Shown here: positions 42,860 to 51,920 of the stretch, one piece after another
Layout: every line of letters begins with the position of its first letter
Position numbering within the stretch: position 1 is the stretch's first letter
Assembly: GCA_024637225.1 (NCBI GenBank)
Contig: JAGXFP010000074.1
Coordinates: 1-64,000 of the forward strand
DNA: 64,000 nucleotides
Direction: 5' to 3'
DNA from: Desulfobacterales bacterium
Lineage (GTDB): Bacteria > Desulfobacterota > Desulfobulbia > Desulfobulbales > JAGXFP01
Notes under the pieces: generated by a model
Database searches by the model: none
Seen by the model: the letters and a program-made list of their open reading frames with translations, nothing else
What the model was told of the DNA's origin: nothing
Position numbers and translations under genes: made by a program

Positions 42860-43624
42860 ATGACCAGGATTATCGCCATGGCCGGCAAGGGAGGGACCGG
42901 CAAGACCACCCTCTCCGCCCTGCTGATCAAGTACCTTACCGAAAAGAATCTCACTCCGGTGCTGGCAGTCGACGCCGATTCGAACGCCAACCTCAACGAG
43001 CTCCTAAACCTTGAGGTCGGGCTGACCATCGGCCAGATCAGGAAGGAACTGAAGGGGGAACTGCCGCCGAATATCACCAGGGACCAGTATATGGAGATGA
43101 AGGTCCACCAGGCCCTGGTCGAGGAGAAGGGTTTCGACCTGATGGCCATGGGCCAGCCCGACGGGCCCGGCTGCTACTGCGCCGCCAACCAGCACCTGGC
43201 GATGACCATGGAGCATCTGGCCGGCAACTACAAGTATATCATCGTCGACAACGAGGCCGGCATGGAGCACCTGAGCCGGATGAACATGCGGCAGATCGAT
43301 TACCTGTTCGTCACCTCCGACCCCTCGGCCCGCGGCATCCTTACCGCCCGGCGGATCGCCGAACTGACAGGCCCCCTAGGCATCGAGGTCAGACAGCAAT
43401 GCCTGGTGGTCACCCGGGTCCCGAATCCCGCCTCCGCCGAACTGCTCGCCAAGATCGAGGAGGCGGCAAGGGAAAGCGACCTGCCCCTGGGCGGCCTGAT
43501 TCACTCCAGCGACAAGCTGATCGAGCAGGAGATCACCGGCGGCTCCTATATCGAGATCGACAGCGACGAAGCGGTGATCAGGGAGGCTTATGGGATCTTC
43601 GACGCAGTTCTCGGCCAGAAGTGA
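42860..43624 (+). CDS. cooC: CooC-type nickel-insertion ATPase
   Basis: 254 residues of the MinD/SIMIBI class: deviant P-loop GKGGTGKTT at 9-17, ADSNANLNELL switch, and the CooC-specific PGCYCAANQ with the Cys-x-Cys metal site. CooC binds Ni or Zn between two subunits and loads the C-cluster of carbon monoxide dehydrogenase at the cost of ATP (AcsF is the acetyl-CoA synthase counterpart). No CODH gene is in the window, so it is an orphan here. GAGGAACC precedes the ATG. Confidence 0.9.
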   Translation: MTRIIAMAGKGGTGKTTLSALLIKYLTEKNLTPVLAVDADSNANLNELLNLEVGLTIGQIRKELKGELPPNITRDQYMEMKVHQALVEEKGFDLMAMGQPDGPGCYCAANQHLAMTMEHLAGNYKYIIVDNEAGMEHLSRMNMRQIDYLFVTSDPSARGILTARRIAELTGPLGIEVRQQCLVVTRVPNPASAELLAKIEEAARESDLPLGGLIHSSDKLIEQEITGGSYIEIDSDEAVIREAYGIFDAVLGQK

Positions 43625-43633
43625 TTATCGGGA

Positions 43634-43714
43634 ACTCAACTTTCTGACTTGTCTTATGGTATTGGTTTGCCAAAAACCATTATCGCGAGATTAACCAAAC
43701 TCAGAAAGTTGAGT
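43634..43714. repeat. Inverted repeat behind cooC
   Basis: Exact 14-base arms ACTCAACTTTCTGA (43634-43647) and TCAGAAAGTTGAGT (43701-43714) with a 53-base loop. Parts of the same word, AAAGTTGAGTT, appear at about 7817-7827 behind ligD, and AACTCAACTTTC at about 39078-39089. It could end the cooC transcript. Confidence 0.65.
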
Positions 43715-43888
43715 CTGGAACAACCCTGCCCGGCGCCGACGCCCTTGAATCGGCAATGGACAAATAGAATGTCATTTTCTTCCAATATGTTATACAGTTA
43801 GCCGTTCGGAGTGCCGGGAGTGGTGGATAACGGATCTACCCCGGCCGGATCGATCCCGCGCAATAATCAGAAACCGGTACTTATAAAG

Positions 43889-44608
<720 letters not shown>

Positions 44609-44665
44609 GAGAACCTCAAACTACCTTGGCACCACCAGAACAGTTGAGCGGGAGATAATTTAAAG

Positions 44666-45556
44666 ATGGGTCACAAAACCTACTTCCATATCAAACAAAC
44701 CGGCCGCAACCTCCGCCATAACTGGCCGACCCAGTTGATGACGGTGATGACCATCAGCCTCTCCGTGCTGATCTTCAGTTTTTTCCTGCTGATCTACCTG
44801 AATATCGTCAACGCAGGCAGCAGACTGGGCGACGAACTGCGGCTGATCGTCTATCTGAACGAAGAGGTCCAGCCCGAAGCCCGGCCGATGTACGAAAACA
44901 AGATCAGGGATTTCGGCAAGGTCGAGAGGATAGAATTCATCTCCAGGGCCGAGGCCTTTGAGCGCCTCGGCCGCCAGCTCGATTCCGAAAAGGACGTTCT
45001 GGCCGATCTGGGTCCGGACTTTCTGCCGCCCTCCATCGAGGTTTACCCCCAGCGGAACATGCGGAACCTGACCGGCCTCAAGCAGTTTTCCGACTACCTG
45101 ACCACCCTGCCCTCCGCCGACAAGGTCCAGTATGGCCAGAGCTGGATGGAGAAGTTCGGATATTTTATCGAACTGCTGCGGGTAATCGTCATCCTCAGCG
45201 GGGTTCTGCTGATCATGGCCACCGTCTTCATGGTCTCCTCGACGATCAGGCTGACCGTGGTGGCCAAGGAGGCCGAGCTCGAAGTGCTGCGGCTGGTCGG
45301 CGCCGACAATAAATTCATTCAGACCCCGCTGCTTATCGAAGGGATCATGCAGGGCATCATCGGCTCTGCCTGCGGCCTTCTGCTGCTCTACCTGATCTTT
45401 CAGTGGACCACGGGACACCTGAGCGGCCCCGGCTTTCTCAACATGCTCGACTTCTCCTTTTTTCCGCCGAAAACCACGGCGATCATCGCCGCGAGTTCGG
45501 TCCTGTTGTGCGTCGGCGGCAGCATGATTTCGATTCGAAAACACATGCGGATCTGA
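44666..45556 (+). CDS. ftsX: Cell-division membrane protein FtsX
   Basis: 296 residues: cytoplasmic start HFKIKQTGRNL-like (YFHIKQTGRNLRHNW), one helix near 30-52, a large periplasmic loop (about 55-165) and three further helices in the C-terminal half (VILSGVLLIMATVF, LLIEGIMQGIIGSACG and a last one near 280). The loop would bind the EnvC-like protein encoded next. It follows ftsE by 57 bases. Confidence 0.92.
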   Translation: MGHKTYFHIKQTGRNLRHNWPTQLMTVMTISLSVLIFSFFLLIYLNIVNAGSRLGDELRLIVYLNEEVQPEARPMYENKIRDFGKVERIEFISRAEAFERLGRQLDSEKDVLADLGPDFLPPSIEVYPQRNMRNLTGLKQFSDYLTTLPSADKVQYGQSWMEKFGYFIELLRVIVILSGVLLIMATVFMVSSTIRLTVVAKEAELEVLRLVGADNKFIQTPLLIEGIMQGIIGSACGLLLLYLIFQWTTGHLSGPGFLNMLDFSFFPPKTTAIIAASSVLLCVGGSMISIRKHMRI

Positions 45557-45569
45557 TTCGTAACCTGAT

Positions 45570-46853
45570 ATGTCAAAACATCCGATCTTCAGCATAGCTT
45601 TGTTTCTTTTACTCCTCAGCGTGAGCCCGGGCTACGCCGACCGGGGTCCCGCCGATCTTTCCAAAGAGATTGAAAGTCAGCAAAAGAAAATAAAGCGGGT
45701 GCGGGAAGAGATCGAAGACCACCACGACCGGGTCCTTAAGGCGCGGGCCAAGGAGAGCAACCTCTTCGGTCAGCTCGAAGTAATCGAACAGGCCTTAAGG
45801 GATGCCCGGAAAAAACTGGCCCGGCTGAACGAAGAAACGGCAAGGCACGAGAAGCTGATCGAGGAAAAGGTCACCGAGGTCGGCCGCCGGAGCGCCGAAA
45901 AGGAAGTGGTCAAGAAGCATGTGGAGGAGAGGCTGGCCGCCTATTACCGGATGGGCGATCTCGGCATGATGAATGCGACCTTCTCGGCCGGAAGCCTCCC
46001 CGATCTCTTGAACTTCAATGAATATTTCAAGGCCCTGATCAAATACGACAAGCAGGTGATTGACGATTACCGCTTGAAAATTGAAATGCTCACCGAGACC
46101 AGGAAGAGTCTGGAGGAGGAACGGGCCGAACTCCTGAGGGCTATCGCTACCGCCGAGAATCAGGCGGTGGAGATGGAGAGCGTTCGCCAGGAACGGATGG
46201 CGCTGCTCGCCCGGGTCAATACAGAGAAAAAGCTTTACCGCCGCGCTATTGAAGAGATGGAGCAGGCCTCGACCGGACTCACCGAAACCCTGGCCGAACT
46301 TCGGGGGAAATTCATGGCCAGCCGGGAATCCCAGCAACGATACTACTCATCGCCCAAAAAGAGGCGGCCGGGATCGGAGCGATCATTCTCCACGAAAAAA
46401 GGTGAGCTGCCCCCGCCGGTACGCGGTTCGGTAACGACCTTCTTCGGTAAAAACAAACAGGGCAAATTCGGGATCACTACCCACGCAGACGGTATTGACA
46501 TCAAAACCGTGGCCGGCAGCGAAATCAAGGCGATCCACAGCGGCAAGGTGGTCTACGCCGGTCAATTGAAAGGCTACGGCAACCTGATCATTATCGACCA
46601 CGGCCATCAATATTACAGCCTGATCTCCCGGGCGGCCGAACTATACAAAAAAGAGGGAGAAGTGGTCAGCACCGGCGAAGCGATCGGCATCATGCACGAT
46701 GGCGGCGGCCTGCTCGGCGAAGGGCTCCATTTTGAAATCAGGCACGGCACCGAACCGTTGGACCCGCTCGACTGGCTTAACCGGAAAATGCTCAGCATCA
46801 GTTCCACCCACGCCGCTATCGGTGCGGAGAACGAAATGACGAGGAATAATTGA
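45570..46853 (+). CDS. envC: EnvC-like murein hydrolase activator (degenerate LytM domain)
   Basis: 427 residues. A signal peptide (IFSIALFLLLLSVSPGYAD), a long coiled coil (about 30-250) and a C-terminal M23-type domain from about 290. The domain lacks normal zinc ligands: where HxGxD is expected it has HADGID with the His one place out of register, and the usual YxHL is YSLISR; LHFEIRHG is kept. This is the pattern of EnvC, which activates amidases rather than cutting wall itself. It follows ftsX by 13 bases, so the FtsE-FtsX-EnvC trio is one operon. Confidence 0.9.
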   Translation: MSKHPIFSIALFLLLLSVSPGYADRGPADLSKEIESQQKKIKRVREEIEDHHDRVLKARAKESNLFGQLEVIEQALRDARKKLARLNEETARHEKLIEEKVTEVGRRSAEKEVVKKHVEERLAAYYRMGDLGMMNATFSAGSLPDLLNFNEYFKALIKYDKQVIDDYRLKIEMLTETRKSLEEERAELLRAIATAENQAVEMESVRQERMALLARVNTEKKLYRRAIEEMEQASTGLTETLAELRGKFMASRESQQRYYSSPKKRRPGSERSFSTKKGELPPPVRGSVTTFFGKNKQGKFGITTHADGIDIKTVAGSEIKAIHSGKVVYAGQLKGYGNLIIIDHGHQYYSLISRAAELYKKEGEVVSTGEAIGIMHDGGGLLGEGLHFEIRHGTEPLDPLDWLNRKMLSISSTHAAIGAENEMTRNN

Positions 46854-46965
46854 TTGTTCGGTGGCCCCCGAAATGATAGTGTATTAGAGTATTAAGGTGA
46901 AATTTTCGCTAGCGGCCAACTGTTCGCGAAAATTCGAAAAACACGATATACCGGACAACCGATTT

Positions 46966-47042
46966 TTACACCCACAGGGCATAAGTTTCGTTTGCACCCA
47001 AAAGGGCATATAAAGCAGACAAGCTGCTTAACTCAGCTTTAA
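46966..47042 (-). repeat. GGGCATAAG repeat, left of ctpA
   Basis: About 77 bases, reverse complement of the repeat right of ctpA (48466-48543) with few differences: CACAGGGCATAAGTTTCGTT, AAAAGGGCATATAAAGCAGA and CAAGCTGCTTAACTCAGC. It sits between envC and ctpA, where a ctpA promoter would be expected. Confidence 0.85.
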
Positions 47043-47075
47043 CCAATATTTTTTATATTTAAAGGGATTATCAGA

Positions 47076-48467
47076 ATGCGCTTAAAAAGGATGTCAACCT
47101 TCAAGAAAACTTTATTAACCGTCATCATCGTCACACCGATGCTGGCCGTGACCATGTGGCCCAACGGCAGCGACGCCGACGCCAAACCACACGACACTTA
47201 CAAGAGCCTTGAAATTTTCTCGAACGTCTTGAGCCTCATCCAGAAAAACTATGTCGAAAGCGTCGATGTAACCGAAGTTCTCCAGGGCGCGATCAAGGGG
47301 ATGCTCACCTCCCTCGATCCCCATTCCTCCTATATGAAACCTGACGACTTCAGGGAACTCAAACTGGAAACCAAGGGCAGCTTCACCGGCATCGGTATCG
47401 AGATCACAATCCGGGATTCGGCCCTCACCGTAGTTTCACCGATCGAGGATACTCCCGGCGACCGCGCCGGTCTTAAGGCGGGAGACAAGATCGTCAAGAT
47501 CGAGGGCGAGCTTACCAAGGACATGACCCTGATGGAGGCCGTCAAAAAGATGCGCGGCCCCAAGGGAACCACGGTCAATATCTCGGTTTATCGCGATGGG
47601 TGGACCGATCTGGAGGATTACGCCATCGTCCGGGACGTGATCCCGCTGTTAAGCGTTCGCCACAAGATTCTGGCCCCTGGATACGCCTACATCCGCATAA
47701 CCAACTTCCAGAGCAAGACTTCAAGCGATTTCCAGAAGGCCCTTGAGGAGATCAGCGGACAAGGCAGGATATCCGGTCTGATCCTTGATCTACGCAACAA
47801 TCCGGGCGGGCTCCTCTCCCAGTCCGTAAAGGTTTCGGATGTCTTCATCGATGAAGGGGTTATCGTCTCTACCAAGGGACGCATTGAAGACCAGAACACC
47901 ACCTATGAAGCGCGGTCGAGCTGGACCAAATACGAATTCCCGATAGTGGTACTGGTCAATGAAGGCAGCGCCAGCGCTTCGGAGATCGTCGCCGGCGCCC
48001 TCCAGGATCACAAAAGGGCACTGGTCGTCGGCACCCAGACCTTCGGCAAAGGCTCGGTTCAGACCATTATTCCGATGAGTAACGGCGCCGGTCTGCGTTT
48101 AACAACCGCTCGTTATTATACGCCGAGCGGTCGTTCCATCCAGGCCAAGGGTATCGAACCGGACATTCTGGTCGAGAAAATCACCCCGCCCGAAAAAGAT
48201 GAAGACAAGAAGTCCCCGTCATTTCTGCGGGAAATTGACCTCAGGCATCATATAGAAAACGGTGACGAGAAGAAGAAAGTCGAAGAAGAAAAGAGTGAGG
48301 TCAACGACACGGATATAAACAAAACCACCAAGGAAAAGGCGGACGAGGAAGCCAGGGAAATCGAAGAACAACTCTTCCAGGACAACCAGCTGCGAACCGC
48401 CCTGATGTTGCTGAGAGGGTTGAACGTCTACTCCGATTTCAAACCAGCTGCCGCCGAGGCCGAATAA
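47076..48467 (+). CDS. ctpA: Carboxy-terminal processing protease CtpA (S41)
   Basis: 463 residues. An N-terminal membrane anchor or signal (about 9-28), PDZ domain about 100-180 (TGIGIEITIRDSALTVV, PGDRAGLKAGDKIVKI), then the S41 core with LDLRNNPGGLLSQSV, catalytic Ser300 in EGSASASEIVAG and Lys325 in QTFGKGSVQT; the 25-residue spacing is that of the family. The tail after about 395 is highly charged. CtpA trims periplasmic proteins, in several bacteria wall hydrolases; its place after ftsEX-envC fits control of wall cutting. The stop codon lies at the edge of a repeat. Confidence 0.94.
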   Translation: MRLKRMSTFKKTLLTVIIVTPMLAVTMWPNGSDADAKPHDTYKSLEIFSNVLSLIQKNYVESVDVTEVLQGAIKGMLTSLDPHSSYMKPDDFRELKLETKGSFTGIGIEITIRDSALTVVSPIEDTPGDRAGLKAGDKIVKIEGELTKDMTLMEAVKKMRGPKGTTVNISVYRDGWTDLEDYAIVRDVIPLLSVRHKILAPGYAYIRITNFQSKTSSDFQKALEEISGQGRISGLILDLRNNPGGLLSQSVKVSDVFIDEGVIVSTKGRIEDQNTTYEARSSWTKYEFPIVVLVNEGSASASEIVAGALQDHKRALVVGTQTFGKGSVQTIIPMSNGAGLRLTTARYYTPSGRSIQAKGIEPDILVEKITPPEKDEDKKSPSFLREIDLRHHIENGDEKKKVEEEKSEVNDTDINKTTKEKADEEAREIEEQLFQDNQLRTALMLLRGLNVYSDFKPAAAEAE

Positions 48468-48543
48468 AGCTGAGTTGAGCAGCTTGTCTGCTTTAATATG
48501 CCCTTTTAGGGTGCGAACGAAACTTATGCCCTATGGGTATAAA
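48466..48543 (+). repeat. GGGCATAAG repeat, right of ctpA
   Basis: Starts in the ctpA TAA: AAAGCTGAGTTGAGCAGC, TTGTCTGCTTTAATATGCCC, AACTTATGCCCTATGGG. Same orientation as 50787-50834, 50943-50997 and 50998-51056; inverse of 46966-47042 and 62729-62790. Confidence 0.85.
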
Positions 48544-48577
48544 CACCGGTTCTGTAGATTGGGTCCATAAGCAGCAA

Positions 48578-48608
48578 GGCCGCCTCCGGCAATGGAGGCG
48601 GCCTTTTT
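48578..48608 (+). terminator. Rho-independent terminator after ctpA
   Basis: A perfect ten-base stem GGCCGCCTCC / GGAGGCGGCC with a six-base loop, followed by five T. It closes the ftsE-ftsX-envC-ctpA region. Confidence 0.92.
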
Positions 48609-48734
48609 ATTACTCAACCATTCCGATTCAGCTTAGCTTTTAATAAAGGACATTAATCGGCCACGAAGCAACAGGCTTCAGTTGTTACGACGCATCATTA
48701 TTATTCACAAGACAAAAAAAGGGGGGGGGCTCCA

Positions 48735-48944
48735 ATGTTGTTTCTGGTAACGGGAATTATTCTGATCCTGACCGGCGGTCTGGTCTCGGTGCTGTTCTGG
48801 GTGCCGAGTCTGGTTAACCGGCAGAAGCTCAAGGAGTTGCTCGGCTCACGATATCCCTTGGTGTACCTGGTCTATTCCGCCAACGGTCCGGTCCTTTTCC
48901 TGGCCGGAATCATGCTGGTCATGAAGTATTTCGCTATTTACTGA
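48735..48944 (+). CDS. Small membrane protein of unknown function
   Basis: 69 residues with two hydrophobic segments (about 1-25, LFLVTGIILILTGGLVSVLF, and about 48-66, GPVLFLAGIMLVMKYF) joined by a short basic loop. A run of nine G just before CTCCAATG includes a possible ribosome binding site. No family recognised. It follows the ctpA terminator, so it has its own promoter or is not expressed. Confidence 0.5.
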   Translation: MLFLVTGIILILTGGLVSVLFWVPSLVNRQKLKELLGSRYPLVYLVYSANGPVLFLAGIMLVMKYFAIY

Positions 48945-49528
48945 CAGGCTTCCCTCCTCTCCAGACTATCAGTTGCGCTTAGAAGTGAGCCAGTGGTTGT
49001 GCAGCGGCCTACCACGGTCCGCAAACGGCTGTTCGAGTACTGGTCACCGGCGTCAAAGATGACGGCGTCGCAAAAATTGCTTCGCCACCTCATTGCGAGG
49101 AGCGAAGCGACAAAGCAATCCGATGTTTTCAAGTAGTTAGATCTTCCCGGATCCAAGGCGCGCAAACTTCGAGGAATGCAGCGTACTTCAGTACGCTGCA
49201 ATGACCGAGACAATTTGCAGTTAACGCCGGAACTGGCGATTTCTGCTTAGTCATCTGCGACGCCATCATTGAAGAATAGTATACGGCCCTCCCCTCTGAT
49301 TTAATAATATTCGCCAAAAAGATAATTCGGGCGCAGCATCTTGCGCAGGCAGGACACCGCCCGGAATCCCTGAGGGTTCAAGAACGGTCCGGATTCAGGA
49401 CCGTTAACGACCGAATGGCAGCGGGAGTAGATTAACCCGGCATAATGGCATGATTGTTGTATTACAGTGTGGTATAAAGATTAACTTGATTTGAATAATA
49501 AATTTTACTTGAGCCAAGGAGTTTTGGT
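48945..49528. other. Repeat-rich intergenic region
   Basis: 584 bases. Holds a TCATTGCGAGGAG piece (49090-49125), MITE-like copy 3 (49137-49272) and a short hairpin AACGGTCC/GGACCGTT (49383-49405). The last 120 bases are A+T-rich and should contain the promoter of the DUF2318 gene; AAGGAG at 49518-49523 is its ribosome binding site. Confidence 0.6.
49137..49272. repeat. MITE-like element, copy 3
   Basis: Shows GGATCCAAGGCGCGC, GAGGAATGCAGC, the palindrome AGCGTACTTCAGTACGCT, ACAATTTGCAG and a terminal CGACGCCATCAT, as in copy 1. A TCATTGCGAGGAG element is attached on its left side, the same combination as at 25954-26221. Confidence 0.75.
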
Positions 49529-49996
49529 ATGAAAATTTCAATCAGATTGTTCCTCTTAATCGCTTTTCTGGTCACATTTGCTTATGCTTGTTCTTCAACG
49601 GAAAGCGATGCCGGCGGTGCGGATCTGATCAAGCCGGTCGACAGTCAGCTGCAGATTCCGGTCTCGGCGATAAACGACGGCAAGGCCCACCATTACCAGG
49701 TAAAAGCGGATGACGGCACCATGGTCACTTTCTTCGTCCTGAAGAGCAAGGACGGGGTAATCAGGGCGGCAATCGATGCCTGCGATGTCTGTTACAAGGC
49801 CGGCAAGGGTTATTACCAGGAAGAAGATTTTATGGTCTGTGTGAATTGTGGTCAGCGCTTTGCTTCGAACCGGATCAATATCGTGAAGGGTGGATGCAAC
49901 CCTGCTCCCCTGGACCGGGTGGTCCAAGGCGACAATCTGCTTATTGACATGAAAGATATTAATGCCAACAAATGGTACATGAAGTACCGGCAATAA
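49529..49996 (+). CDS. DUF2318-family lipoprotein with paired-Cys metal site
   Basis: 155 residues. A signal sequence with a lipobox-like end (VTFAYACSS) suggests a lipoprotein. The DUF2318 core is clear: HHYQVKADDGTMVTFFVL, AIDACDVCYKAGKGYYQEED, VCVNCGQRFASNRI and GGCNPAPL. The two Cys-x-x-Cys pairs probably hold a metal. Homologues are often beside iron transport or membrane haem proteins; no partner gene is adjacent here. Function is not established. Confidence 0.85.
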   Translation: MKISIRLFLLIAFLVTFAYACSSTESDAGGADLIKPVDSQLQIPVSAINDGKAHHYQVKADDGTMVTFFVLKSKDGVIRAAIDACDVCYKAGKGYYQEEDFMVCVNCGQRFASNRINIVKGGCNPAPLDRVVQGDNLLIDMKDINANKWYMKYRQ

Positions 49997-50099
49997 CCAG
50001 AAGCCCTTTTAAAAACAAAAACCCTTACAGCCCCGCCGCAAAGGGGCTTCAGCCGCGAAATCCCAAAATGCCTCCATGTCCAGGTCGCAGGCATTCGCA

Positions 50100-50330
50100 A
50101 CTGAAGCCCTGTCCTAACCTTGAAGCTTTTCCCCTCGCAGCTATCTTAACCTGCCCTTAAGTCCTTAAAGTCCTTAAAGTCCTTAAAGTCCTTAACCTTG
50201 CCTCTTGCAGCTGTACTTATGTCCTTAACCTTGCAGGCTTGAACCTTGCCTCTTGCGCTGTACTTATATCCTTAACCTTGAATCTTGCAGCTTGAACCTT
50301 TTACCTGCCCTTAACCCCTTGAACCTGTCC
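50100..50330 (-). repeat. Longest TTCAAGG/GGACAG array, reaching into the VanZ-like gene
   Basis: About 230 bases of TTCAAGG, GCAAGG, TTAAGGAC and AAGTACAG units (minus-strand reading), including a run of four GGACTTTAA 9-mers at 50157-50196. It crosses the TAA stop at 50301-50303 and provides the last nine codons of the gene (50304-50330). Confidence 0.85.
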
Positions 50331-50654
50331 AACCCCCCAGCCCAGCATCAACCCCAGAATGTTGGCGATCAGGTCGGTCCCGTCAGCGGCACGGCTTGGG
50401 ATGAAGATCTGCATGATTTCAACCATGGCGCCATAGGCGAACAAACCGACAAGTACCGCCGCCGCGTGCCGGGGATAAGCCTTGAGACCCAGCCAGGCCA
50501 GGACCCCAAAGGCGAGGAGATGGTTGGTTTTGTTCCAGCCTGTGGTGGCAATCCGGGAAGCAGTCGGGGTTAGGGCCAAAACCAGCACGGCGAGAGCGGC
50601 GATAAAAAAGGCCCAGGTCCATCGAGTAGACGGACTATTGTCGTTCTTGCCCAT
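50301..50654 (-). CDS. VanZ-like membrane protein
   Basis: 117 residues with four hydrophobic segments. VanZ-family marks are KTNHLLAFGVLAWLGL and the polar block MVEIMQIFIPSRAADGTDLIANILGLMLG. VanZ-like proteins give low-level glycopeptide resistance in some bacteria, but most members have no known role. The last nine residues (GQVQGVKGR) come from the repeat array, so the original C-terminus has been replaced or extended. Confidence 0.85.
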   Translation of the reverse strand: MGKNDNSPSTRWTWAFFIAALAVLVLALTPTASRIATTGWNKTNHLLAFGVLAWLGLKAYPRHAAAVLVGLFAYGAMVEIMQIFIPSRAADGTDLIANILGLMLGWGVGQVQGVKGR

Positions 50655-51300
50655 ATTGTTCCTTTAATCCGAAATGACTTTTTATCCTGAATCCGTGAGC
50701 GTCCGTTATATCAAGTATCGCCGACGCAGCAGGTCGCCCGTCGAAAGACAACGGCCTGAAATTCCTCCACCACGATGACGGATATCTAAAGCTGAGTTTC
50801 CTGCTCATACGAAACTTGTGCCCTTTGTGGTATAACCAGATTACAGGCCGCTAAGGGCAATCCTCCCAACCGACGTCCCGGATTTAAGTTTTTTGACAAA
50901 CTCTGTTTTTTGGAGAGGCAATCCGTTCATCATTGGGAATGATAAAGCTGAGGTGAGCAGCTCGAATGCTCATCCGAAACTTATGCCCTGTGGGAATAGC
51001 TGAGTTGAGCAGCTCGTCTGTCATCCGAATCTTAATACCCTTGCGGTATAATACCAGATTAACGGGCCGGGAAAGAAGGTTTAATCCGCCGTCTGCATGA
51101 TCCAACGACAATCAAACAGGGAGTCCAAGACGAAAAGAAGGTTAATCCATCGCCCACATATTGCCCGATAGGCGATTTCACGGTGTGAAACATGGAATGG
51201 TTACCGAGAACATCAAGATATCACGCCTGACTCCGGATCCCTCCGGAGTCTCGGATTGAACAGTTAAATCGGTTTTTTTGCGACGCCGCCAGGAAGGCCG
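50655..51300. other. Intergenic region with tandem GGGCATAAG-type repeats
   Basis: 646 bases with no gene. Copies of the ctpA-flanking repeat occur at 50787-50834, 50943-50997 and 50998-51056, the last two head to tail, each with GCTGAG(G/T)TGAGCAGC and a CTTATGCCC-like end. A TGAATCCGTGAGCGTCCG piece of the palindrome family is at 50690-50707. Near 51230-51256 a CTCCGGATCCCTCCGGAG hairpin can be drawn. Confidence 0.6.
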
Positions 51301-51588
51301 CTAATCTAAATCTAGATCCACGTACATCATGCCCATCCGAAAACGGTTGGTTCCTATCGGGGCAATCCATTTGACTTCCATTCGCCGAAATCCCCCCTCT
51401 CTTTCAACCGTATAGACATGACCTGCCCGCGGTGGGGTCGCGCCGCTGTATATGCAACCGAGACCGGATTCGCTCTCATCGACGGGAACTACGAAATAAA
51501 GATCGTCGTCGCTGCCGTTTAGCTTGATAGGATTGATCTGATTAACCTTGTACCGTTCATGCCTTCTACGCGACTTGCCTTTATACAT
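51301..51588 (-). CDS. Small PilZ-domain protein
   Basis: 95 residues. RRRHERYKVNQI gives the RxxxR motif and VDESESGLGCIYSG the D-x-S-x-x-G motif, the two c-di-GMP contacts of PilZ; the ending NRFRMGMMYVDLD is the usual last strand. A stand-alone c-di-GMP receptor is likely. It lies at the downstream edge of the second polysaccharide cluster and may tune it. Confidence 0.78.
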   Translation of the reverse strand: MYKGKSRRRHERYKVNQINPIKLNGSDDDLYFVVPVDESESGLGCIYSGATPPRAGHVYTVEREGGFRRMEVKWIAPIGTNRFRMGMMYVDLDLD

Positions 51589-51920
51589 ACCTGCTCCCAG
51601 TAAAACCGGTTGATTAATTGCGATATGAGGGCATGCACTGACTCAAGTCCATACCATATATTGGGGTCTTCAGTTTGGTCGTATAATTGCCGCCGGGCCA
51701 GCTTTTTGCCCATGGATTTCTTGATACTATATTTAGAGTACACCTGAGTCAAGCACTACCTACACATAATATGAGATGGGAAGCGCGGGTACTAAAAACT
51801 CATTTGAGTAGCCTTCAGCCTCCTCTCCTGCGAAATTCGCACTGCACTTTGAATTCACCAGATAAGTTGCATTTGTACCAGCGTCCCCTGGACACACACA
51901 TGCCCTATCAACAAATTGCT
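51589..51920. other. Intergenic region
   Basis: 332 bases. A 77-codon frame (51519-51752, minus) crosses it but overlaps the PilZ gene and has no recognisable features. I see nothing else definite. Confidence 0.4.

Noticed and set aside
50157-50196. Tandem GGACTTTAA units, considered as a CRISPR array
   Set aside because: Repeats are only nine bases with no spacers and belong to the larger TTCAAGG-type array; no cas genes are near.
51519-51752. 77-codon frame on the minus strand
   Set aside because: Overlaps the PilZ gene by 70 bases, has no ribosome binding site I can see and no family features. A real small gene cannot be excluded.
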